Of a stretch of 64,000 nucleotides of DNA, positions 49,910-62,182 are shown piece by piece. This DNA comes from Metopolophium dirhodum (taxonomy: Eukaryota > Arthropoda > Insecta > Hemiptera > Aphididae): NCBI RefSeq assembly GCF_019925205.1, contig NC_083562.1, forward strand, positions 22,692,001 through 22,756,000. Reading direction: 5' to 3'. Positions within the stretch are counted from its first letter, which is position 1, and each line of letters starts with the position of its first letter. The notes below the pieces were generated by a model. That model searched no databases. It saw only the letters and a list, made by a program, of their open reading frames with translations, and was not told the DNA's origin. A program made the position numbers and the translations under genes.

Positions 49910-51150
49910 ACGGCGCACACCGACTATGTCGGGTGACAAATAATTAAGCGTGTAAAGAACGAGACGCGTCGTCTGTTACTTGTCAGAACGACGACTTAAC
50001 GAAACGCGACCGTAACGGAAACAAAGACTTTTACACTTAATATGGCATGACACGTCGTCCGTACATACGCGGTTTGGGGCTGCACACGAGGCAACCTGCT
50101 TGATCGACTTGTCAACCAATAAACAAAAAACCACGCCACGTGTCGTCTGACAAGCGCAAAACGACGGCTTGACAAAACACGAGTACGCGAACGGACGTTA
50201 GGGACAAGTGACGGACGTCGGGATAAAACCAAATGGCGCTGGACAAAACACGTGGTGAAGAGCCGACACGCGACGTCAGCGGACAAAATATGCAGAGAGC
50301 AGCCACGGTGGCACGGTACACGAAGTACGCACTAACGGGCGACGTGGGGACAAAAAACGTCAGACGTGCGAACGCGCACAATGACGAACTTGAACGGAGT
50401 TGGAGTCGGACGAACTGTCCGGTGAACACAGCGGGAGGCGTGTTTTGACCGGCCTGGCACAATGGTTCTCCAAAAACTGCAGGCTGGCCGGCGGTTGACG
50501 GCGGTAACTGGTAACACAGCTGCGACCACGGTGGTAGGGAAGAGGGTCGAACTTCGCGAATATATTTCCAGGTACACAAAACTCTGGCAGAAACAAATTC
50601 TGTGCGCAGCGTTCACCGTGCACTTCCAAACGAATCTTTTCGACCTCTTCCACATGTGGTTTTGCGACCATCAGACCGTGCAGGTTTCTGCAGGATTTTC
50701 GCTGGCACCGGTGGGACAGTCTTCACTCCACTATACACGGGTGACTGAAGTCTCAGTTCTGTGGACGACCGGAAATGTTCACGCCGCAACGGTAGCCTGA
50801 CAGTCGAGGAGATCTTACGATCGACGACCAAGTCCAGCGCGTCGATCAATGAGCGAACATGCGGAGGTTGCAGGAATTTAGCGTTTCCGCGAGAGCGTCG
50901 ATCTCTGCAGTCTTACGAAAAGGTGGCACCATTGATGCGGAAATGTTCACTACGCCTTGGTACACGGGTGAGTCAATTCTCAACTCTCTCCATGTCCGCA
51001 CCGTTACGGTCAACCCGGCCGTGATCCTACGATCAACGACCAGATCTAGCGTGTCAACTATACGGATCGATCCTAGTTGGCATATTCACACGACCGCTGC
51101 CATTTTGAAGTTTCCACGTGGGCGTCCATCTCTATCATGTTATAAATGAA
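49910..51150. repeat. CpG-rich block of diverged tandem repeats
   Basis: The block divides into two parts. In 49950-50350, phrases such as CGTCGTCTG…ACGACGRCTT and GGACAAAACACG recur with heavy divergence. In 50690-51149, a 212-227-bp repeat is visible: TACACGGGTGA at 50734 and 50961, CTTACGATCGACGACCA at 50814 against CCTACGATCAACGACCA at 51026, and GTCGATCTCTGCAGTC at 50897 against a relative at 51124. Both strands carry several overlapping frames of 70-155 codons, none recognisable. The plus-strand readings ILRSTTKSS and ILRSTTRSS align between units, so a decayed repeat protein is possible, but a non-coding satellite is equally likely. Confidence 0.5.
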
Positions 51151-53576
51151 TGGCGAAAAGAGAACGACGAACCGTTTTTAGTTTATAAAAATATATTTTT
51201 GAACCGTCGTACCTAAGACTTTAAATTTAAAAACCCGCGGTGGATTGCGGACACTCCGTTGTCCGGCTGCTAAGTGAAAAAAATAGTATTTTTTGTGTGC
51301 AAAAAAGTGTGAAGTCGAAAATCGTATTTTAATGTCTAGCAAGTAATTATTATACCAGCAGTCGTGCGAATATCGAAACTTTTCCTGTGAATTCTTACGA
51401 ATATAGTGAGCTATAAATAAAAACAAAAAAAAAATTCAAAACGTTCATTTTTTTATCGTGGGGGCTGGAAGACTGTTTACTATTTTCGAATATTTTTGTA
51501 ATTTTTTTTGTTTTTTTTTGTTTTTACTCATCAATTTACAATCACTTCATCTGGTGGTCCTGAGTCTAGGATGAAAAGTTCTTAGAATGAAGATCTTTTC
51601 CAGCTTTTGTTTCTGAATCAACTTGTGTTTAATTAAATAAAAATATATTTATAATTATAATCACTTTTGCTCTTCAGTTTCTATTAGTTTAATAATTTAT
51701 ATATGAATAAATAAATATTTATTAATAAATAATAAATTAATATATATAAATAATATAAATTATATTAATAATTAATAAATAATTTATTCATTATTGTTTG
51801 GATTTATTAATTTTTTTAAGTATTCCTAGAAATCTTGCTATCAATATATTGTATATTGTATAGGTACAGGGTTGTATATTACCAACGTATGATTTGATAC
51901 TTGTCATAATAAAACCATATTTTGTCAGTTTGATTAATATTTTAGACCATCCATCAACACGTCATATTAATAATAAAATAAAGCATGTACCTACCTATAC
52001 GTCGAAAAATATTATAATTGATAAAATGGTCAATGACCATTCTGTTCTAAAAAAATGTTCTCGAGGCCAACAACTGTAAAAGAATTTTAGGCCAATCCTA
52101 TATATACACATTTTTTCAAGAATATTACGTTTGCGTCCACACTAACATCTGCAAGAAAACAAACAGAACAAAATAATAAATGAAACAGGTGTAAATACAA
52201 TTATTATACCTTTTAACCTTCAATAACACGTAAAAATCTTATTTCATTGCAGGCGTACGCTGCATGTTTTCGAAACGTTGTGACCAAACGCGTCTGTGAT
52301 TTTCATATTCTAATAAAACTAATTAACATTATAGTATTTAATATACGTATTCTTTAACACGCTAATGGTTGTCTAGTAAATCACGCTTAAATGTTTCACA
52401 ATATAATATACTTAAATGTATCTTGTATAATATTGGCCAATATCATATTTATAGCAGTTTATTTGGACACAACTTGAGAAGTGCCTACTTACTGAGATAA
52501 ATAAAATAAATATTATGAATTAATTATTTTTTTACGAGAGTGAGCTTCTCACCTCTCTCTCTTTACCCTATAAATAACGCTAACGAATGCTGAACTTACT
52601 TATAGTTATTTGGTATAATAAATTGTCAACTTCAGTTAATACTTTCAGCAATATTCCATATTTAATTTTCTAATATTTGCATTTAAAAATGCTATAAAAT
52701 TAAGTCTAATATAAGAAGTTGACTCATCTAATCTTATATTATAATTGTATATAAAAACAATTCTGCATGTGTGATAGCCAACTTCAAAAATCGATTTCCT
52801 AATTTTGTAATATCTACCATTAATATTACATTTATGTAATACATTTGGTATGCCTTATGAATAATATCAACAAACATTGTGAACAATTAGTAAATTATTT
52901 TCTAATTGTTGACATAAGTGTTGTGGGTAGGTACATGAATGGTAATTATGAATAACATGCTTAATTCATGGACATACCTATTACCTATACTTGTATACGC
53001 ACGTGCTGACGTGACGTGTGTGTGTATGTGTATGCGAGAGTGTGTGTTTTTATATTACCTACTTTTTCTTATACCCATTTTGATCAAACAACAACGTATG
53101 TACATTGTATAAAAAATAATATAATTTTTGCCAATTACGTACTTATATGCACTCAGATTATTTCGACATCTTCATAATAATACTATGTGCGATGTCGTCA
53201 AAGTTGTTATGACGAACGTATCGCTGGATCTTACGAATATGATGTATGCTTTAATTTGAATATCTGTATAATTGTTGAGAAAAATGCAAATATAATCAAA
53301 TATACCTAACCATATGTATGACGATGGTGATAATTGATCAATTAATTTGAAACAATTTTTATCCGTGATGCATGAATAATAATATAATATTAATATTCAT
53401 CCAGCCTCGTGAACATTCTTCAGCCTTTATATAATAGGTATCTATAACCGCCGGCCTGTTGATCAGTCTTTCTGTTTCTTGCATATTACTTATTACTATT
53501 GTATTTACTAATATATTTTATATTTTATAATTGGTTAATCGGTGTATTCTTTTTTGCCTAAACTTATTATAAGTTA

Positions 53577-53620
53577 TATAACCATAGATAATGTATAAAT
53601 ATGTATTATCTATGGTTATA
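53577..53620. repeat. Perfect short hairpin
   Basis: TATAACCATAGATAAT (53577-53592) is exactly complemented by 53605-53620, leaving a 12-base loop. The stem is AT-rich and short for an insect pre-microRNA. It could be a small transposon relic or a cruciform-prone site. Confidence 0.6.
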
Positions 53621-56365
53621 ACCATATACCAGATAGCTACTATACCTATGCCAGGTGATTCTTTAATCATTGAACACTAAATATTTCAAAACGTAGAAAT
53701 GTTTTTGAAATAACATATATATTTGGTACTATTTTTATCCTCGACATTTTTTAAATTTTAAATTTTTTACTGACAACAAACAGTTTTAATTTCATTTTCC
53801 AAATCAGAATATTTTTCCAAGTAATATTTGATACATAAAATAGAATTTAGGACGAGGAGCTTATGAGTTATAATAGTACCTATTTTAAGTTTAGATGAGC
53901 GGGCTGGAGTGGTACGCGGTTATCCCACAAAATGTTGTACATACATTTTTAAAAAACGTTGTTTTGTAACGACTTGAAACCATGTAAGAAAAATATTTTC
54001 AAAAACAATAATACTTTTTGAATAAAGAGTGTCTTACGTTAAATGAATTCCCCGGTATAATAAACTATAAGTATATATTATATAATATTATATCATATTT
54101 AAATATATTATATAGGTACACGCCATTATTATTATTCTGATGGACGCAGATGTTTAAGTCAAAAAAACTACAGGTATCTCTGAGTTTGAAGTATGCCCTT
54201 GTGTATCAGAACAAGATCAACGGATTGCGTATTAATAGGCGTTTTATAGTAAATAATAATTATATTTTAATTGTTGAATCATCCTCTTAAATCGAGTTTG
54301 TCATTACACGTGTGCTCCTCACGCGAGTGTAAATAATATTTAAAATAATAAAATCGCAGTTTTTATTTTAATTTAATTTTTTATTTGCAGTACTATCATT
54401 GTCCACACGAAGCCGACCTCTCATTATTATTGCTATTAATTAACGTTGCGTCGTTGACATCTGTTGTGTGCCTGTATTATATTTTATAGCTATATGAAAA
54501 TATTTTTATATACGCATATAATAACGATTCGACGTCGTCTGTTCCGCAAAATTACATGTATAAGACGTCACTATATGAATTCATAAATAAATTATGATGC
54601 ACGAGATCTGTCATTGTGCAAAGAAATATTCTATGGAATTTAATGAATTGGTTTTTCTCTATAAATCGCCTAGATTTGCTATGCAATTAGAACATTATAC
54701 TTAACATAATATACAATATTATACTAAGTTTTAATTTTAAACTATTTTGAGTAGGTTTGATTTTTTTTATTATTATTATCTGATTTCGAATTACTCGTAT
54801 GTCGGCATTAAACTTGTAAGCAAATAACTTTTTTCTTTTGTCGGTATGCAAATCAAAATAACCGAATTCTCTTACTAGTATACATTTTACTTCTAAAGTC
54901 GTCACGTCGGCTTATATAGTTATACCTAATTACTTAAATTTTTATTTTTCTGAAACAGATTGTCCGAGAGGAATATTATACCATGCATAACTACTAACTT
55001 AACGTTATCTTGATAACATAAATCGTTTGCATACGTGCGTAGCCCTAAAATGGTGACCCACCCAAAATTGTGCATACCCACGCACAAGGATATTATCAAC
55101 TTATTTATTATTTTCGTTACAATATAATACTTGGATTTAATGTAATAATAATAATATACCTATACTATACAATGTCGGCACTGGAAAACGATGCGGGTAA
55201 AAATGTCATTAAATCCAACGTCGGCGCAATATGGAGTAGGTACATGCTTTTCGGAAATTTATAATATCATATTAATATAATATTATTATATACTGTCTCC
55301 ATTTTAAACGCCTGTTTACCAAATCAACCAAAGTTAAATGTAAGTAAATGTGTTGTTCACGAACGTCCCGTCAAATATCATAATATATCAACAAAATATG
55401 TTATTAAATAACTAAAAATACTCGTCGCACCTACGACCTAAAACCGCAACCATAAATAAAAGTGATTTACCGAGGTAATAAAATAGTAATAAGAGACTTA
55501 ACAAAATTGTTTTCGAGATACTAGATGTAGCTATGTAGGTACTTCAAAGTGTGCACCAACGGGCAAGCGCTAAGGTGAAAAATAAACATATTATTCGTTT
55601 GTGTCGTTGTCCCTCGTTTATATTACCTATTCTATTGCAGAGGAGAGAGAGGTGGGTTTTATCATATAATAACTTGTAAATTCTTTAATTTTATTATAAA
55701 TACTTTAAATAGCTTATAGCCATAATATATCTAATGTGTAATGTTAATAATTTGTTTTCCTATATTATAATATACGTAAATTGTATTATTTTGTTGTGCA
55801 AATTAAATGAGTGGTCGTGTACAGTGGCGCAACTAGTAAAACTGGCATCCCAGTGTCAATGTTAATGAAAGGACTCTAATTTATGATAATTTTAGTTTTA
55901 CATTCATCCTTTTAAACAAAAATTAGGGTTGATAAATTATTGACTATTAGGATTCTAACATGATTTACGATATCAATAAATTAATTAATATACATTTTTT
56001 TTAAATTAATACAAATATAGTAGATAGGTACTATTACTTAAGTATTTTACTGTATTAAAATATTATACTATACACATTTTATGTACATAATCATACTATC
56101 TACTATTAAAGGGGCTGGAGCGTAATCCATTCTAAGGAGTAAAAACTAGGCATTTTATATTTCAATTTATATGGGTCTTGTGAATGTGTGGAAACTTGAA
56201 AGCAAATGGACATAAGTGTGTGTAATTCGTAGTACCTACCGATCACGTTGTATAGGGGCATCATAGTGACCGGATGTGAACGTCTATAATTTTACCTACG
56301 CGCATGCACATGTCACCATTATATTACTTTATAAAATTATAAAAATTTTTTTTCAAAAAATACTG

Positions 56366-56664
56366 CCAGTGACTTCAATCACTACGCTCAGTAGGATGTT
56401 CCGATTTAAATTTTTTTGAAAGCAGATTTGAATTCTCCTCTAAATTTTCTATGCTTTGACTGTCGTACATTTTTTATATTCTATATCAATGTATTTAAAT
56501 TTGAACTATGAATATGATCTATTTTTACTCTTTTTGTTAGTAAATTTCTAAATAAAAAAAATAAAATTGTCAAAGCATAGATAATTTAGTGACGAACTAA
56601 AATCTGCTTTAAAAATGAATATCAGAACATTATATTGGACGTAGTGATTGAAGTCGTGAGCTAT
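56366..56664. mobile_element. Foldback MITE-like element
   Basis: GACTTCAATCACTACG (56371-56386) pairs exactly with 56640-56655, and TCTATGCTTTGAC (56448-56460) pairs with 56569-56581. Between these, the arms match with gaps (AAAGCAGATTT / AAATCTGCTTT), so each arm is about 95 bases around a 108-base AT-rich loop. No frame is present; the superfamily is unknown. Confidence 0.65.
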
Positions 56665-57971
56665 GTTTTCGACCGAAAATTAAACAGCCCCCAAATATTA
56701 GTACCTATTAATTAAACATATTATTTACATTGTAAGAATTTTTTGCAGAAATAAATCTGGATTTATACAAATCCTATCTAAAAAAGTTATGTGTTAAATA
56801 CCCAATGGTATATATTGTAATAGTACCAGGAGCATAATGTATAAGTATAACTGACCAAAGGGCAAAGATACTTCCTTGTAACACGTACTTATATTAGTAT
56901 ATTTCAATTTTCAATACTTTTGTTATTATGTAATCAGTTACTATTTTAGTAATTACGTGTTTTTGTGTAACATTGTTACTATTACATATCTGATTGTTTT
57001 TATAGCCAAATAAAATATTAGTAGAAATATTTACAGTTTTCTTTCGAAGAATAGCGATAAGATATAGACAATTATTGTATTATTTTTTTTTTTTTTTACT
57101 GAACACATAAACATCAGCTACTAGGCCAATAGTTATTAATATACATTTGTTTTATACATGGCTTACTTTTTAATTTAAGCTTAAGTTAGGTTATATAATT
57201 TGATTTCCTTTAAACAACTGATGATGTTGTTATTTGATTGGTGAATAGGTTGTAAGGTTTCACTTAATTGATATAGTATATTATGTGGTGTTTGATTATT
57301 GAATCTACGTATTTAAATATTCAGTTAGTATGTGTTTAACAGTGAACTACACAACACATGATTCACATATTGAGGGGAGTGTCTTTTCCGTATTGTATTA
57401 TAAATAAAATTATAATATTATATACATAAGTATTAAAAATTACATTTGTAAGTATTGGTTTAAATCTATTATCTTTGTATTAGTTATAATTATTGCAAAA
57501 CCATACAAATATGTTTTGTTGGATAATATATTCAACATCGATCAACGGTAAATTGGTAGATAAAACATTTTTCGAAAATGTGTATTTTTTGGAACTAAGG
57601 TGTTGATGGCTATTTCAATACAAATTTTAATTATTTTTGAATTTTGTGGTGGAATGATTTCCTAACGAATTTCAAAACTAATCTAGATAGTTTAAGTCAT
57701 CGTTGAGTGACAATTTCGCAAAAAAAGAAAATTACAAAAATGTCAGTTTTAACTAGTAATGTGATAGAAAGTTGATTTAGAGCGACGATTATGTTACTTA
57801 TAACTTATGAGCTTATTTCTTTCTACCAATCAAACTTGGTTTAACATATCATTTAAATGACGTTCTATAACACAATAAATCACAGATGATGTGTATTGAA
57901 ATAAGATACATTATTTTAATTTCGTATACTTAGTACCACCTACAATAGTACGTTTAAACGGAAAAGTATAC

Positions 57972-58688
57972 ATATCGCACTCCTAGAACAAGACTGCCAC
58001 AACTCAAAATTCATTAATTTTGAGTTATGACTACTTTTGGATAGAGAAAAGTAAGCTCTATTAAATGCAAGAACGCCACATTCAATATCATTTTTCATTT
58101 AGCCACTATAGAGATGTGTCAGTATTGAATTATTTAAATATTGGTTAATTTTCAATGCAAGAGAGCCATATTTACTTTATGGCATTACACTTATTTTTAT
58201 TTATCCAAATTATCACTGAAGTCAAAATTCAAGACTGCCTTATTTCGACTTGTGGCGTTCTTGCACTGAATAAAAACTAATTATCGTGTAATATGTTGAG
58301 TGCAAAACAGCAATATTTAGAGTTGTGGCAGTATTGCATTTTATAATTTATAATTGCATTTGTTCATAGCTTAAATTTAATACTGCCATATTTTAATAAG
58401 TGGCCATCTAAAAATCAATTTCTGTATGCAATACAGTCGCATCTCAAAATATGGCAGTCTTGCATTTACTTAAACAATTGTAAATGGCCACAAGTCTAAA
58501 TTTTTGGGTTTAAGAGTGAATTTCAAAATATTTGAAAAATTAATATTGTAAAGTATGATTGTAAGTATTTAAGTTTTCAATTTCAAACGCATAAGTAAAA
58601 AACTCATTAAAATATCTTAGGTTCAAACTTCAAATTAATTTTTCTCAAAACTATAAATTTTGAGTTGTGTGTTCTAGGAGTACGATAT
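57972..58688. mobile_element. Element with matching ends and recurrent GCAAGANNGCCA motif
   Basis: The left end ATATCGCACTCCTAGAACA and the right end (its complement with one change, to 58688) are followed inward by a second match, ACAACTCAAAAT against ATTTTGAGTTGT. Within the 717 bases a GCAAGA-NN-GCCA-type word recurs about eight times in both orientations: near 57989, 58066, 58157, 58230, 58252 (inverted), 58323 (inverted), 58382 and 58452 (inverted). No frame is present. This looks like a non-autonomous DNA element with many internal protein-binding-like repeats. Confidence 0.6.
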
Positions 58689-61525
58689 AGGCAACTTAAT
58701 CATCAGATAAATTGAAATTTGCACAACTGTTTAAATTCTTTGGAAATTATGCGTGCAATGGATAAAGGATTGTTGAAAAGTTCTTTGGAATTTTTCCTTT
58801 ATTTACGTCATATAAATCATGGTTTTTAATAGGCCTAAAATAAATATTTCTTATGATATTGACAAGATTGATATTTTGTTTATAGTTGTAGCAGGGTATC
58901 AGGATATAACATTTTTATACAACATATCTTTTCAAAAATGAATTACCTAACTCATTATATTCCAAAATTCTATTTTTATCAATTAAATACATAAAATAAA
59001 AAATTCTGGCTACGTGTTTGGCCTGATTAATGTGGTTTTTCCTTTGAATAGTAAAATAGTAAAATATAATTAGAATATTTATTGTAAAAGTTTAAGACCA
59101 ATACCATTTTCAATAATAATCTATACACTTGTTTTTAAAAGTAGTGTTATTTATACTAAGTACATAATTCAAATGTTAATTATTATTCTGAGTTTATCAT
59201 TATAGTTAGTGCGAGATCAAAGTCTAAAAATATTCGAATAGTCCTATCACGGGTAGTACAAATGCTTCCATTCTATTATTGTTTGAAACTATAGTAATTG
59301 AATAATAGCATGCTCATACTAGTCATACTAGGCACATTATATTATTATTTTATGATATAAAATCAAACTCAGTTAGTACTGTATAAAGAAGTAATTTTTT
59401 TCTAGAATATTCAGTTTAGCATGAAACACACAGCTTTGAAACAAAATGTACTTTTATAACATCGGAGCTTAGCTCATAATCGTGTTTTCTATTATATTCA
59501 TTGATTCAAGCCTTAGGGGTACAACAATAATATAACAATATGATCTGTGCCTAAGTGATTGAAACAAAAAAATAGTTACCGACCATGGATGTCCAAGATA
59601 TCATGTCAGATATAATATTTTGTGATACTACGTTGACAGTTTATCGTGACTCGGCGTTTCATATAGGCAATATAGGAACATTTCCGTTACAGAACAATTA
59701 TTTAGAGAAAGTTTTCTTATAATATTACAGTATTTAATACTTATTCAACCTCTGAGTAATTTCTGAAATTCTATAGCCCACATTACCTATACATTATCCC
59801 ACAATAATACAATACTAAATGTATATATATATATATTAAATATTAATGGATAATGACTAGTGTTAATAATATTAAAAGTAGAAAAAAAAATGTTTAAGTA
59901 AATACATCACAAATATTTATACTACTAAGAATACATTATTTATGATATTATAATATCATGCAATTGGTTTATTGTAATTTATCAATTTATATATAGATAC
60001 ATTATTTTATGAGAAACAAAATATAAATTAAAGTTATCAAACATTTTTTAAACAAAATCTAATTTTCGATTGAATCTTTTACAATATCAATATATCCATC
60101 AACATTCCTTCTTAACAGTATATAAGTATAAAAATATGTAATACTTTTACCTAAACTACAAAAGCGTTCTTTGCTCTTTCTCATGTGACAAGCACAACCA
60201 CTTTTTTAATTTATAGCTTACAAGCATAAATAAAATAAAATATTGTAAGTGATTTAAAAATTGCGGAAATTATTTTAACCTTAATCATACGAAAATGATC
60301 AAATCTCATATAATAAAATTAAAACACCAACATACCCAGATAGAGGCAATTAGCAAAACTTAAAAGAATAGTTTTTAAAAGTTCTTGATTTAGTACCTAT
60401 TAATTATAATGTAAAATAAAAATAAAAATATCATTATAACAAACATTCCCCAATATATTATTTAATAATGAGAAAATGTATTATAATATCCTCAGTAGGA
60501 TCACCCCTCCCACAGGTCAATTCATTATTATTGTATACTTTTACAAACATTTATATTTTATTATAGTTAGGTTAGGTTTTACTATAGTTTTAATATCATG
60601 TTCAATATATTACAATACCTAATAAGCATAATAAAAATACTGATGAGATCAGAGCACATCAAACTTTAAAATTCAAACATAAATTAGACAAGTTAAGTTC
60701 ACAAACAAATTATGTTATTGCGAGCATAACAAAAATCAAGGAACACAGTGGATGTCTGTATAATATGTTGTATGATACCACTTGCAGTCATGTAGTATTG
60801 TTAATTGTGGAGTAGAATAATGAATATAATAATAGAAACAAAATCAATTTATGAATTTTGTTTGGAACAACAAATCTTACAGCAAAAATAAAAAAATTCT
60901 AAGGGAATTAGTTTTCAAGAATCTAACCTTTTTTCTTATTTCACACAGTCGCAGGATATTATGTTTAGTTTAGACTGGTAATAAAAAAGTAAGCAATGTT
61001 TTCAGTTTAATGATTTTCTTTAATTTTAAATTCAAAAGAGAAAATAATAATCATAATCATACATTATACGATAAAATGACAATACTTAAAACAATGAATT
61101 TAAACAAAAATATAACATATTAGGTAATATATAATATTATTTGTTTAAAAAATCTTATTTTGACTAGCTTTACACAAATTTTAATAAGAACAAATTTGTA
61201 TTTAATTATTATTTAATACAAAACGTATAAAAGTTAACTTAAATTGGCTTATATATTTATACAATATACAAAAAAAAAAACAAAGTCTATGTATTATCTT
61301 AATAATACATATTTTCTCTAAATTTAATTTTGAATTTTGCTAGATTCAATGTACATATACAAAAAAAAAATAAAACAAAAACGTCTGTATAAATAAATTG
61401 GTTGCTTTGTTCAAGATAATCAATGTATTTTTTTTCAAATAACAAACGTTAGAGTTTTAAGTTTTGAGCAATTTATCACATTTTCTCACATAATAATCAT
61501 TATTCATTTGGAATTATAAATTATT

Positions 61526-61562
<37 letters not shown>

Positions 61563-62098
61563 ATATATATTATATATTATTTGATATCATAAAGAGTAGT
61601 TAACTAAATTAAAAAATTATATAAGAAAAAAAAAACATATACATGTGCAGATAGTTTTCAAAAATCAGTTCATATTATAAACACAATGCTGACAATACAT
61701 CATAAATCATAATTTTTTTTTCGAATAAGTTAAAAAAAAAAAAAAATAATAATAGTAATCATAAACGCGTTTATATAGAGCAGACGGTGCTTGTGAAGAG
61801 ACTACTAAAACGGTTTAGGGGAAACAGACGAAGAATCGCATATATATATAACCTATATCATACAAACGTATTACATTCAACATGTTATTAGTACCTATCA
61901 TATAATATTTTAATAGTTAACGAGCAGACTAAAACGCGTATAATTATCAAGTTTCGAGCACGACAGGGGATGAGAGTCTAAACGAATTCGGCGCTCACCA
62001 CCGTCCGTCGAAGAAGGGTAATAGAAAGACAGCGGCGACGACAAAATAGACAATAACAATAATAATATTAGTAAAATAATAAGAAAAATAACCGTGTG

Positions 62099-62132
<34 letters not shown>

Positions 62133-62182
62133 TAAGGTCGTTGCTGCGGACTAGATGCGGCGGAGGGTCGGGCGGCGGGCTG
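58689..62182 (-). other. 3' UTR of the kinase gene and AT-rich intergenic DNA
   Basis: On the minus strand the kinase stop codon is at 62185-62183, so the right part of this block is its 3' UTR. It contains an AAT/ATA microsatellite (about 62096-62129) and a CA-then-TA run (about 61524-61562). The polyadenylation site is not certain: a minus-strand AATAAA lies near 60550, and closer variants are not obvious. No other gene is seen. Confidence 0.4.

Larger units (their letters stand above)
51151..57971. other. AT-rich intergenic block
   Basis: No gene is supported. Contents: a perfect 16-bp-arm hairpin at 53577-53620, a CAGTGGCGCAACTAG transposon-end-like word at about 55823, a foldback element at 56366-56664, and at 57590-57850 a copy of the 40930-41360 repeat. 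Confidence 0.45.

Noticed and set aside
50112..50671. 155-codon minus-strand frame
   Set aside because: Overlaps five other frames on both strands in CpG-rich repeat DNA, where stop codons are rare; no domain or splice signal.
53577..53620. Possible microRNA precursor
   Set aside because: A 16-bp AT-rich stem with a 12-base loop is too short for a typical insect precursor.
54380..54480. Acceptor-like TTTTTTATTTGCAG followed by a short open reading
   Set aside because: The reading becomes a Leu run in AT-rich sequence, then stops; no donor or homology.
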